NCBI GenBank assembly: GCA_900541285.1
Contig: UQJA01000020.1
Span: 1 to 22,847, forward strand
Direction: 5' to 3'
Origin: an uncultured Collinsella sp.
Lineage (GTDB): Bacteria > Actinomycetota > Coriobacteriia > Coriobacteriales > Coriobacteriaceae
Length of the DNA: 22,847 nt
Below are positions 12,148-19,327 of the stretch, piece after piece. The notes below the pieces were generated by a model that saw only the letters and a program-made list of their open reading frames with translations, searched no databases and was not told the DNA's origin. Both the position numbers and the translations under genes were made by a program. Each line of letters starts with the position of its first letter. The stretch's first letter is position 1.

Positions 12148-12913
12148 AGGCGATGATGGGGGCGATGGCGCGGATGCAGGCGTCGGCTGCCGTGAAAGTA
12201 GTGCTGTCGTCGCTGACGATAAAGATGATCTTTCCTTTGATGCCAAAGTCGCCGATTTCGCTAAAGAGTACGTAGGGCTCCTTGTCAAAGTCCGAGATGG
12301 GAAGCACGGCGGCCTTGGTGGCGCTAGTCAGCTCGTCTGCCAGTGCGTCGAGCGAGGCCCACTTGGACGTGTCCTTTACGGCAACGGGCACAGCCACACG
12401 CCCAAAGGGCATGAGGTGCACGAGCGTGTTCTTGGAGATGTTGGAGTTGGGCACAATGATGGTCTGTCCGCAGGCATCCTCAATCGTTGTATGGCGCCAA
12501 GTGATGTCTTGGACCACGCCGGATACGCCGCCGACCTCGATATTGTCGCCGGGTTTGATGATGCCCATAAAGGTCACCTGCATGCCGCCGATAAGGTTTG
12601 ACAGCGTGTCCTGAAAGCCGAGCGAGATAGCGATGCCGCCGACGCCAAGAGCAGCGACGAGCGCGTTTGCGTTAATGCCAAAGCAGTTGTCGAGGATAAA
12701 GCTGCCGCCAATCATCCAGATGACGGCGCGCGCGATGTTGATGAAGATACTCGATGCCGGAAGCGGGTTATCGTCTCGGTTAAGCAGATGGTTCAGAGTC
12801 TTGGATACGACCTTGGCGGCAACGGCGGTGCCTATCGCCAAGATGACGGCCCAGATGATGTTGTGGACCCACCGTTGCTCAAAGAAATGAAGAATTGGCT
12901 CAAACAATTCCAT
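12146..12913 (-). CDS. MscS-type small-conductance mechanosensitive channel
   Basis: A 255-residue membrane protein expected to open under membrane tension and release solutes after osmotic downshock. Predicted membrane helices lie near residues 18-40, 56-80 and 84-119. The third is the Gly/Ala-rich pore helix with ALVAALGVGGIAISLGFQ and the kink region LSNLIGGMQ, followed by the beta domain (KPGDNIEVGGVSGVVQDITW and IIVPNSNI), which are MscS signatures. It is slightly shorter than the 286 residues of E. coli MscS. GGAGG lies nine bases before the ATG. It appears to be a single-gene unit with its own terminator. Confidence 0.92.
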   Translation of the reverse strand: MELFEPILHFFEQRWVHNIIWAVILAIGTAVAAKVVSKTLNHLLNRDDNPLPASSIFINIARAVIWMIGGSFILDNCFGINANALVAALGVGGIAISLGFQDTLSNLIGGMQVTFMGIIKPGDNIEVGGVSGVVQDITWRHTTIEDACGQTIIVPNSNISKNTLVHLMPFGRVAVPVAVKDTSKWASLDALADELTSATKAAVLPISDFDKEPYVLFSEIGDFGIKGKIIFIVSDDSTTFTAADACIRAIAPIIA

Positions 12914-12958
12914 GTAGGGAAACCTCCTAATGATCGTCCAACCATGATACCCACCAAG

Positions 12959-12988
12959 AAGCCCGTCCGATCAAATTCGGACGGGCTT
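12959..12988 (-). terminator. Terminator of the 5'-nucleotidase gene
   Basis: Perfect 12-bp stem AAGCCCGTCCGA / TCGGACGGGCTT with a six-base loop, 53 bases after the nucleotidase stop. Read leftward it is followed by CTTGG, so the T-run is short. Confidence 0.68.
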
Positions 12989-13041
12989 CTGTGCTCGATA
13001 TAAGGTTTACGCGGCGGGGCTGCAAGGCCCGGCGGTGTAGC

Positions 13042-15069
13042 TTAGCGTCGACGCTTCCAGATAATGCCGAGCATGATGACGATGATGCCGCCGATAAGGC
13101 ACGCGCCAACTACTGCCAGCGTGCGGTCTCCCGTTGCAGCGAGCTTACCGGTCGTCTTCTTGGTGATGACCTTCGTGGTCGTCGTGTCCGTCTTAGGCGA
13201 GGGTTTAGGCGTCGGGGCCGGTGTGGGCGTGGGGTCCACGGCTTCGGAGCCAAAGCTGATGGTGCCGGTGAGCCCGGCCATCTTGCTCTCCCAGCCGTTC
13301 TGCCCAATCAGCGCCCTCAGCGCCGCCTCGCACGTGCCCCACTCGGTGTACTTGGTGGCGTGTGCAAAGGTGGGAAAGTCGGTCGTGTTGGTAATGATGT
13401 AGTTGTTGGTGGCGACGGTATAGGTCTTGGCGGGGTCGAGCGTGCTGCCGTCTTTGGTGAGTGTGGCACTCACAATGCGCTTGCCTTCGGGCTGCGTCCA
13501 ATCAATCGTCACGTTGATGCCGCCAAAGGAGAGAACGCTGCCAGAGTCATCGCGCCACTTGTACTTGTCTTGCGCCTCCTGCTCGGTGTGACCGGCCGCC
13601 ACATAAGCCTGCTGAAGCTCGTAGCTGTCGTTGCAATCGTCGCTAATTTGTAGCGAGTGCTCGAGCGCTGCGAGGAAGTCCGCGCCGGTCATGGTCCAGG
13701 TCTCCACGGTGTTGCCGTAGGGCGAGATAGCGATGACGTTGCCGGCGGTCACGTTGCCCGCCGCGATGCCGCTGCGGATGCCGCCAGCGTTCTCGATAGC
13801 GAGGTCTGCGCTCGTCAGGGCAAGATAGGAGCCGCAAATCACATGGCCGATGGTCTGGGCCTTGGTGGTGTCGCCCTCCTTACTGGGGCGGAAATCGGTG
13901 GTGCGCACCATCTCCCAGCCGTGCGTGCCAGATGCGTTCTCGCCGTAGAAATAATTGGCAGAGCTCGTGCCGAGCACCTCGCTCGATGCGGCGCTAAAGG
14001 CATCGTCGAGTGGCTTGATTTTGTTGTTGTGGACCTCATCAAGGATGCTCTGATAGGTGGAGCCCTTGTTGGGGTCTGCCAAAAGGTCGTTGACGTTCTT
14101 GGCGGTGTAGAGCTTCTCGTCGCTGTCGTCTGCAGGGACCGTGACCGTGTCATCGTCGGTCGTCTCGGTGCCATTCGTGTCGTATTTGTACGGAATGGAA
14201 AGCAGTCCCACCTCGGCAAAGGCACTGCCCGCCTCGACAACGTGGATTGTCTTGCCGTCGGCTCCCGTCACCTTCTCGTTAAGGTTGATGTGCTCGTGGC
14301 CTGCGATAAGGGCATCGACGCCACGGAGCCGCGTGGCAAAGGTCTTGGCGTCGAGCGTGTGCGCGATACACACAACAACATCGCAGCCCTCCCTGCGCAG
14401 CTGCTCTGCCTCGGTATTGATGGCGTTCGCGGCACTCGAGAACGACGTGCCCGCGAGCAGGTCCGCGCGCAGCGAGGATCCCAGCGACTCATCCATGGCA
14501 CCCACGACGCCGACCTTGATTTTGTAGTCGAATGTGGAGTGATCCTCGCTATCCTCCCAGGTGCGATCGAGTGTCTTGGTGATGCTCGAGCTCCATACGC
14601 CGTTCGAGGACTTTGCGTTGGCGCAGAGCATGGCGAAGGGCGTGCCGGTGGTGCTGTAGCCGGTCATGGCGCGGAGTTTGTCCGCGCCGTAGCTCCAGTC
14701 GTGGTTGCCTGGCGTGGTCGCGTCGTAGCCGTCGGCGTAGAAGGTGTCCATGAGCTCGGCGATGCTCTTGCCCTCGCTCATGGTGGCGAAGGACTGTCCG
14801 TGGAAGGTGTCGCCCGCATCGAGCAAAAGATCGGGGGCGTTGCCCTGGGCGCTATAGAGAACCGCCAGTCCGTCAAAACCCACAGTGCCGGTGCCCTTGC
14901 TTTCGTTGTAGCTGTACTTGTAGCTGCCGTGGATATCGTTGGTGTGCATGACGGCCACGGAGCCGTCAATAGCGGCGGGCAGGTTCCCCGCGAAAGCGAG
15001 GCTTGGGATGCCTGCGAGCGCGCCGGCAAACAACGCGGCGGCTAACGCAAGGCGGGGGAGTCTTTTCAT
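13042..15069 (-). CDS. Cell-wall-anchored 5'-nucleotidase / UshA-like phosphoesterase
   Basis: A 675-residue secreted enzyme expected to hydrolyse extracellular nucleotides, releasing nucleosides and phosphate. Signal peptide at residues 1-27 (MKRLPRLALAAALFAG to SLAFA). The metallophosphatase domain carries MHTNDIHGSY (Asp45, His47), LDAGDTFHG, GNHDWSYG, IAHTLDAK and AGHEHIN. The 5'-nucleotidase C-terminal domain follows, with IENAGGIRSGIAAGNVT and ISPYGNTVETW. A Pro/Thr-rich spacer (PTPTPAPTPKPSPK) leads to LAATGD, a membrane helix and KRRR: an LAxTG-type sortase signal, so the protein should be attached to the cell wall. AAGGA lies seven to eight bases before the ATG. It appears monocistronic. 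Confidence 0.93.
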   Translation of the reverse strand: MKRLPRLALAAALFAGALAGIPSLAFAGNLPAAIDGSVAVMHTNDIHGSYKYSYNESKGTGTVGFDGLAVLYSAQGNAPDLLLDAGDTFHGQSFATMSEGKSIAELMDTFYADGYDATTPGNHDWSYGADKLRAMTGYSTTGTPFAMLCANAKSSNGVWSSSITKTLDRTWEDSEDHSTFDYKIKVGVVGAMDESLGSSLRADLLAGTSFSSAANAINTEAEQLRREGCDVVVCIAHTLDAKTFATRLRGVDALIAGHEHINLNEKVTGADGKTIHVVEAGSAFAEVGLLSIPYKYDTNGTETTDDDTVTVPADDSDEKLYTAKNVNDLLADPNKGSTYQSILDEVHNNKIKPLDDAFSAASSEVLGTSSANYFYGENASGTHGWEMVRTTDFRPSKEGDTTKAQTIGHVICGSYLALTSADLAIENAGGIRSGIAAGNVTAGNVIAISPYGNTVETWTMTGADFLAALEHSLQISDDCNDSYELQQAYVAAGHTEQEAQDKYKWRDDSGSVLSFGGINVTIDWTQPEGKRIVSATLTKDGSTLDPAKTYTVATNNYIITNTTDFPTFAHATKYTEWGTCEAALRALIGQNGWESKMAGLTGTISFGSEAVDPTPTPAPTPKPSPKTDTTTTKVITKKTTGKLAATGDRTLAVVGACLIGGIIVIMLGIIWKRRR

Positions 15070-15133
15070 GGCAGTTTCCTTAGTCCTTAGCCAGAATGTC
15101 TGGTTGAATATCGGATTATCGACATAATATGCG

Positions 15134-15173
15134 AAAACCGCCGCAAGGGCGTTTGTCCCTTTGCGGCGGTTTT
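15134..15173 (-). terminator. Second hairpin of the GGGACA family, downstream of the ABC operon
   Basis: AAAACCGCCGCAAGGG / CCCTTTGCGGCGGTTTT, 16 pairs with one bulged base and a TTTT end in both orientations. It lies tandem to the terminator at 15189-15229 and 65 bases upstream of the nucleotidase start. It could be a backup terminator or a dispersed repeat. Confidence 0.65.
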
Positions 15174-15188
15174 GACGTTTGCGCAGAT

Positions 15189-15229
15189 AAAACCTACCAA
15201 AATAAACCTGTCCCTTTTTGGCAGGTTTT
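15189..15229 (-). terminator. Terminator of the ABC importer operon, overlapping the stop codon
   Basis: AAAACCTACCAAAA / TTTTTGGCAGGTTTT pair with one mismatch. Read leftward the stem begins inside the ATPase gene's TAA and is followed by TTTTATC. Confidence 0.78.
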
Positions 15230-16022
15230 AGCTCAGCAGCATGCGGTCGTTGGCGAGCTCGCCGCCCGAGACCTCCTCGAACTTCTGTAGCAGGTCGGCC
15301 ACGGTGAGCGACTTCTTCTCGTCGCCGGCCACGTCGTAGATCACATGGCCCTCGTGCATCATGATCAGACGGTTGCCCAGACGGATGGCGTCGTTCATGT
15401 TGTGCGTGACCATGAGCGTGGTCAGGTGGTTCTCGTCGACGATCTCCTCGGTCAGGTTGAGCACCTTAGAGGCCGTCTTGGGGTCGAGGGCCGCGGTGTG
15501 CTCGTCGAGCAGCAGCAGGCGCGGCCTGGTGAGCGTGGCCATCAGCAGGGTGAGTGCCTGGCGCTGGCCGCCCGAGAGCAGGCCGACCTTGGCGTTGAGA
15601 CGCGTGTCCAGACCAAGGTCCAGGCGCTTGAGCAGCTCAACGTACTCATCTTTCTCGGCCTTGGTGACGCCCCACGAAAGGCCGCGACGCTGGCCGCGAC
15701 GCTTGGCGAGGGCCAGGTTCTCGGCGATCTGCATGTCGGCTGCGGTGCCGCGCATGGGGTCCTGGAACACGCGGCCCAGGTACTTGGCACGCTGCGACTC
15801 GCTCAGGCGCGAGATATCGGTGCCGTCAAGCTCGATAACGCCCGAATCGAGCGGATACACGCCGGCGATCATGTTGAGCAGCGTGGACTTGCCGGCGCCG
15901 TTGCCGCCGATCACGGTTACAAAGTCGCCGTCGTTAAGGGTGAGGTCGACACCGGTAAGAGCGCGCTTCTCGGTGACGGTGCCCTTGTTAAAGGTCTTTT
16001 TGACGTGCGAGAGCTTAAGCAT
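15228..16022 (-). CDS. ABC transporter ATP-binding protein (TrpZ/COG1101 type)
   Basis: A 264-residue ATPase that powers the importer with the neighbouring permease. Walker A GGNGAGKS at 39-46, Q-loop in RVFQDPMRG, signature LSGGQRQ, Walker B LLLLDEHTAALD and the H-loop in VTHNMNDA. I chose ATG 16022 (MLKLSHVKKTF) over the ATG nine bases earlier, because AAGGGAG at 16032-16038 is nine bases from it and abuts the other. It overlaps the permease stop by eight bases, so the two are co-translated. A glutamate-to-histidine change after Walker B (DEH) is normal for this branch. Confidence 0.93.
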   Translation of the reverse strand: MLKLSHVKKTFNKGTVTEKRALTGVDLTLNDGDFVTVIGGNGAGKSTLLNMIAGVYPLDSGVIELDGTDISRLSESQRAKYLGRVFQDPMRGTAADMQIAENLALAKRRGQRRGLSWGVTKAEKDEYVELLKRLDLGLDTRLNAKVGLLSGGQRQALTLLMATLTRPRLLLLDEHTAALDPKTASKVLNLTEEIVDENHLTTLMVTHNMNDAIRLGNRLIMMHEGHVIYDVAGDEKKSLTVADLLQKFEEVSGGELANDRMLLS

Positions 16023-16938
16023 CTGCCTCATCTCCCTTCGTGTAGGAGCTGCGGAGCTTATAGCGCTCCCAAACCACGGGCACGCACAGGGCCACGGCGA
16101 CGATCACGGCGGAGAGCAGCTTCATGTCGTTGGCGTCCATGCCCAACTGCAGCACGATGGCGCGGATAAGGAAGTACACCACGGAGCCAAAGACGGCGGA
16201 GGCAAGACGGACGCTAAACTGCGTGAGACCGCCGGGCAACAGGCGGCCGAGCACCTCGCCGATAACAATGGCGGCAAGACCGATAACGATGGCGCCGGTG
16301 CCCATGCCAATGTCGGCATACTTCTGGCTCTGGCAGATGAGTGCGCCCGAAAGGCCGATGAGGGCGTTGGAGAGCACGAGGGCGATCATCTTGGTGGAGT
16401 TGGTGTTGACGCCCAGGGCGCGGATCATGTACTCGTTGTTGCCGGTGGCGCGCAGTGCCGAGCCGATCTCGGTGCCAAAGAACCAATACAGGATGGCAAC
16501 GATAGCCACGGCGAGCAAAATACCCAGGATGATGGCGACGGTGGACTGCGGCAGGCCCGTCATGTTGCTGACGGCCGAGAACACGGTGCCCTTGGCAAGA
16601 ATGGGCGTATTGGATTTGCCCATGATGCGCAGGTTGATGGACCACAGACTGATCTGGGTGAGGATTCCGGCGAGGATCGCGGGAATCTCAAAGACGGTGG
16701 TCAGAATGCCCGTGACGGCGCCCGCTATGGCGCCGGCGCACATGCCGGCCAGCACGGCGAGCAGCGGGTCGACGTTGTTATTGACGAGGAGCACGGCGCA
16801 GACGCAGCCGCCGAGGGCAAAGCTGCCGTCGCAGGTCATATCGGGAATGTCGAGCAGGCGGAACGTGATAAACACGCCAAGCACCATAATGCCCCAGAGG
16901 ACGCCCTGCGAAACGGCGCCCTGCAATGCAATGAGCAT
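16015..16938 (-). CDS. ABC transporter permease (TrpY/COG4120 type)
   Basis: A 307-residue permease with about eight hydrophobic segments, resembling branched-chain amino acid and ribose type permeases. Recognisable pieces are FRLLDIPDMTCDGSFALGG near the N-terminus, GTEIGSALRATGNNEYMIRA LGV (the ATPase-contact EAA-like loop) and a basic C-terminal tail. AGGAGG lies eight bases before the ATG. It lies between the ATPase gene (overlap) and the binding-protein gene, whose transcript is partly terminated at 17041-17074. Substrate not determined: homologous three-gene systems have been proposed to import tryptophan or other aromatic amino acids. Confidence 0.9.
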   Translation of the reverse strand: MLIALQGAVSQGVLWGIMVLGVFITFRLLDIPDMTCDGSFALGGCVCAVLLVNNNVDPLLAVLAGMCAGAIAGAVTGILTTVFEIPAILAGILTQISLWSINLRIMGKSNTPILAKGTVFSAVSNMTGLPQSTVAIILGILLAVAIVAILYWFFGTEIGSALRATGNNEYMIRALGVNTNSTKMIALVLSNALIGLSGALICQSQKYADIGMGTGAIVIGLAAIVIGEVLGRLLPGGLTQFSVRLASAVFGSVVYFLIRAIVLQLGMDANDMKLLSAVIVAVALCVPVVWERYKLRSSYTKGDEADA

Positions 16939-17040
16939 GCTTCATACCTCCTAGGATAGGGTGGACACGTGAGTCACCATGATAGCGGTAACAATGCATA
17001 AAAGAGCTGCGGCCGGATGTTTTGACTCATCCGAAACAAG

Positions 17041-17074
17041 CAGGGCGAACGCCGGTCTTTGGCGTTCGCCCCTG
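17041..17074 (-). terminator. Intercistronic terminator between binding protein and permease genes
   Basis: CAGGGCGAACGCC / GGCGTTCGCCCCTG pair with one bulge; read leftward it is followed by CTTGTTTC. A partial terminator here would give more binding protein than membrane components, as in many ABC operons. Confidence 0.68.
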
Positions 17075-17142
17075 TGGCTCAGATATTGAATAACACGTCA
17101 ACGGCGCGAGTGCGTGCCCTAGACGCGCTACCGCGCATGGCG

Positions 17143-18123
17143 CTACTCGTCCAGAGCGGAAAGATCGATGCCCAGAGCCTCGGCCATCTCGTCGTTCTTG
17201 ACGACGACCAGGTCTTTGCTTGAGAGGTGCTTGATCGCCATGTCCTCGGGCTTGGCTTCGCCCTTCAGGATCTTGACGGCCATCTCGCCTGCGGCGTAGC
17301 CCAGATCCTCGTAGTTGATGGAGAGGGTGAACAGGCCGCCGGCCTTGCACATGCCCTCCTCGCCGGTCACGAAGGGAAGCTTGTTCTCCTTGCAGATCTG
17401 ACCGACCTGCGAGGCGCCCGCGGCGATGGTGTTGTCGGTGGGGGAGTAGAGCGCGTCGACCTTGCCCACGGCAGACTCGACGACGGATTGGATCTCGTTA
17501 GAGCTCGAGACGGTAAAGTCAGTGTACTCGATGCCCAGCTTGTCGAGTTCCTTCTTGGCGGCCTTGATCTGGACGTCGGAGTTGGATTCGGCGGTGCAGT
17601 AGAGCAGGCCGACCTTCTTAACGTCGGGCAGAACCTTCTGCATCATCTCGAGCTGCTCGGCGACCGGGGTGAGGTCGGAAGCGCCCGTGACGTTGGTGCC
17701 GGGCTTGTCGTTGTCCTGGACCAGGCCGGAGGCGGCGTAGTCGGTGATGGCGCAGCCCACGATGGGGATGTCGGCCGTGGCGCCGGCGGCAGCCTGAGCG
17801 GCGGGCGTAGCGATGGCGTAGATCAGGTCAACGTTGTCGCCCACAAACTTGTCGGCAATGGACTTACACGTGGACTGGTCGCCCTGGGCGCTCTTTAGAT
17901 CAATTTTGGCTTTAAGACCGCTTTTCTTGATGGCCTTAGTAAAACCTTCATAGGAGGCATCAAGCGCGGGGTGCTCGGTGAGCTTTAGAACGCCGATGGT
18001 GTAGTCGGAACCGGCGGCAGCAGAGCCGGAACCGGAGTTGCCGCCGCATCCGGCGAGCGGGGCGAGCGCGAGCAGGCCGGCGGAGACCAGAAGGCTCCTG
18101 CGGCTGATGGTGATGTCCTTCAT
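17143..18123 (-). CDS. ABC transporter substrate-binding lipoprotein (TrpX/PF04392 type)
   Basis: A 326-residue extracytoplasmic binding protein. Its N-terminus has a twin-arginine-like motif (ISRRSLLV), a hydrophobic stretch and the lipobox LAGC near residue 25, so it appears to be a lipoprotein possibly exported by Tat. A Gly/Ser linker follows. The body has the two-lobed ABC_sub_bind pattern: YTIGVLKLTEHPALDASYEG, DLIYAIATPAAQAA, KVGLLYCTAESNSDVQ and DALYSPTDNTIAAG. I chose the ATG at 18123 because the GGGGGTAATG sequence just upstream gives a ribosome binding site and the Tat/lipobox signal begins there. It is the first gene of the importer operon. Confidence 0.92.
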   Translation of the reverse strand: MKDITISRRSLLVSAGLLALAPLAGCGGNSGSGSAAAGSDYTIGVLKLTEHPALDASYEGFTKAIKKSGLKAKIDLKSAQGDQSTCKSIADKFVGDNVDLIYAIATPAAQAAAGATADIPIVGCAITDYAASGLVQDNDKPGTNVTGASDLTPVAEQLEMMQKVLPDVKKVGLLYCTAESNSDVQIKAAKKELDKLGIEYTDFTVSSSNEIQSVVESAVGKVDALYSPTDNTIAAGASQVGQICKENKLPFVTGEEGMCKAGGLFTLSINYEDLGYAAGEMAVKILKGEAKPEDMAIKHLSSKDLVVVKNDEMAEALGIDLSALDE

Positions 18124-18186
18124 ATCATTACCCCCAGTATAAAAATGGCTGGAAACACTGCACTGGGACAAAGTGCAAGTGGAACT

Positions 18187-18214
18187 ATAGTAGCGCTGAT
18201 GTCCATTTTTACAA
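18187..18214 (-). promoter_or_regulatory. Candidate promoter of the ABC importer operon
   Basis: Read leftward: TTGTAA (18209-18214), 16 bases, TACTAT (18187-18192), about 65 bases before the start codon. Both boxes match four of six consensus bases. A small TGCACT / AGTGCA hairpin lies in the leader. Confidence 0.4.
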
Positions 18215-18283
18215 CAGCCTGGCGGGTTTTTTAATACAGAATCGGATGGGCGGTACGGGTAGTCGAATGGGCGGCGGAGGGTC

Positions 18284-19069
18284 TTATGCGGCGGAGGAGG
18301 CGTCGTCCTCGTCCAGGGCGGCGAAGAGCTTCTTGCCGTCGAGCAGGCGCGTGCTGACGTTTCTCATACGGGCGATCTCGACGGTGCGCAGCGTATCGTC
18401 GGTGCCTCGGGCGTCGTAGACCGTTCCCAGCAGATACGAGATGCCATCGCGTTGCCTGATGGCAAAGGGACGGAGTGTCATCCGTGCTGCTTCGGTTTCG
18501 CCGCGTGTCGTGACGCTCGAAATATCAAAACTCACCGTGGTTCCGTGGTCGATGGCCTGCTCGACGAGCTCGCACGTGTCGATGCGCTTGATGGGCGTGC
18601 GTGTTGCCTTGGTAGCCTTGCTGCCTGCGCTTGGAACGGGTTCGGGTGTATCGAGGTAGCCGCGAACGTCGGCACTCGCCATGGCAACTAAGTGCTGCGC
18701 CATGCTCTTGCGGATAGCGATAGGCGTGGAGCGGTTGCGCATGACCATACCGTGGAGCCGGATGATCTCTTCGTCGGTGAGCGGGCGGGTAAGAAGTTTG
18801 TAGCCCACGCCGCGTTTGTACTCAATTTCGTATCCGGCATGGCGAAGCGCGGAGATGGCGGTGTAGATGCTGCGCCGCGCCGCCGAGATGGGCATGCGGG
18901 CGGGGTCGTCGGGATGGGCGAGGCGCCGGATCAACTCATCGGAAAGCATGGCCTTGTCCTCGCCGGTGTTTTCGCTTAATAGTTGCAGGATGCGAACGGC
19001 GCGATAAGCTGCCATCGAGGCGGCGCCCCTCGTCGTGGTGTCGTAGGTTTCAACAGCGGCTTCGGTCAT
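18284..19069 (-). CDS. WYL-type transcriptional regulator
   Basis: A 261-residue DNA-binding regulator. The N-terminal half (about 20-95) reads as a winged helix: AAYRAVRILQLLSENT, MPISAARRSIYTAISALRHA and YEIEYKRGVGYKLLTR. The C-terminal half (about 155-245) resembles the WYL ligand-sensing domain, with ELVEQAIDHGTTVSFDI, MTLRPFAIRQRDGISYLLG and VEIARMRNV. The ligand and targets are unknown. I chose the ATG at 19069 over the GTG at 19078: AAAGGA is ten bases from the former and only one base from the latter. It stands alone between asnS and the ABC operon, transcribed in the same direction, and could control either. Confidence 0.78.
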   Translation of the reverse strand: MTEAAVETYDTTTRGAASMAAYRAVRILQLLSENTGEDKAMLSDELIRRLAHPDDPARMPISAARRSIYTAISALRHAGYEIEYKRGVGYKLLTRPLTDEEIIRLHGMVMRNRSTPIAIRKSMAQHLVAMASADVRGYLDTPEPVPSAGSKATKATRTPIKRIDTCELVEQAIDHGTTVSFDISSVTTRGETEAARMTLRPFAIRQRDGISYLLGTVYDARGTDDTLRTVEIARMRNVSTRLLDGKKLFAALDEDDASSAA

Positions 19070-19186
19070 GGTGCCCACGTCCTTTCCGTTTTGGGTGGCG
19101 ACGGTATGGAGCCTAGGACGTGGGGCTTTCCCAGGGGCGCAGGGCGCTCTGGGCGGTCGGTAGTCGTCGGCAAACGGCGGGTCGAG

Positions 19187-19249
19187 TTTTCAACAGCCCT
19201 GCTCAACTGACCAAAAACTTGCCAGAAGCTTGACGGATGCTGTTGAAAA
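19187..19249. repeat. Inverted repeat TTTTCAACAGC / GCTGTTGAAAA
   Basis: Perfect 11-bp arms (19187-19197 and 19239-19249) separated by 41 bases, upstream of the WYL regulator gene and beside the asnS terminator. Possible operator pair for the regulator. Confidence 0.5.
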
Positions 19250-19281
19250 AAGCGCCTCTCGATCGATGTCGAGAGACGCTT
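19245..19281 (-). terminator. Terminator of asnS
   Basis: AAGCGCCTCTCGA / TCGAGAGACGCTT pair at 12 of 13 positions; read leftward it is followed by a run of six T (CGCTTTTTTC), 47 bases after the asnS stop. Confidence 0.88.
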
Positions 19282-19327
19282 ATGCGATGAGCGTTGGCGT
19301 GTGGCGACGCGAGCTGGCGTCCGACGA

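Noticed and set aside
13657..15045. Rightward 462-codon frame opposite the 5'-nucleotidase
   Set aside because: Shadow of a gene with signal peptide, catalytic motifs and sortase signal on the other strand.
15361..16959. Rightward 532-codon frame opposite the ABC ATPase and permease
   Set aside because: Antisense to two genes with full motifs; low-complexity His/Asp/Gly-rich product with no start signal.
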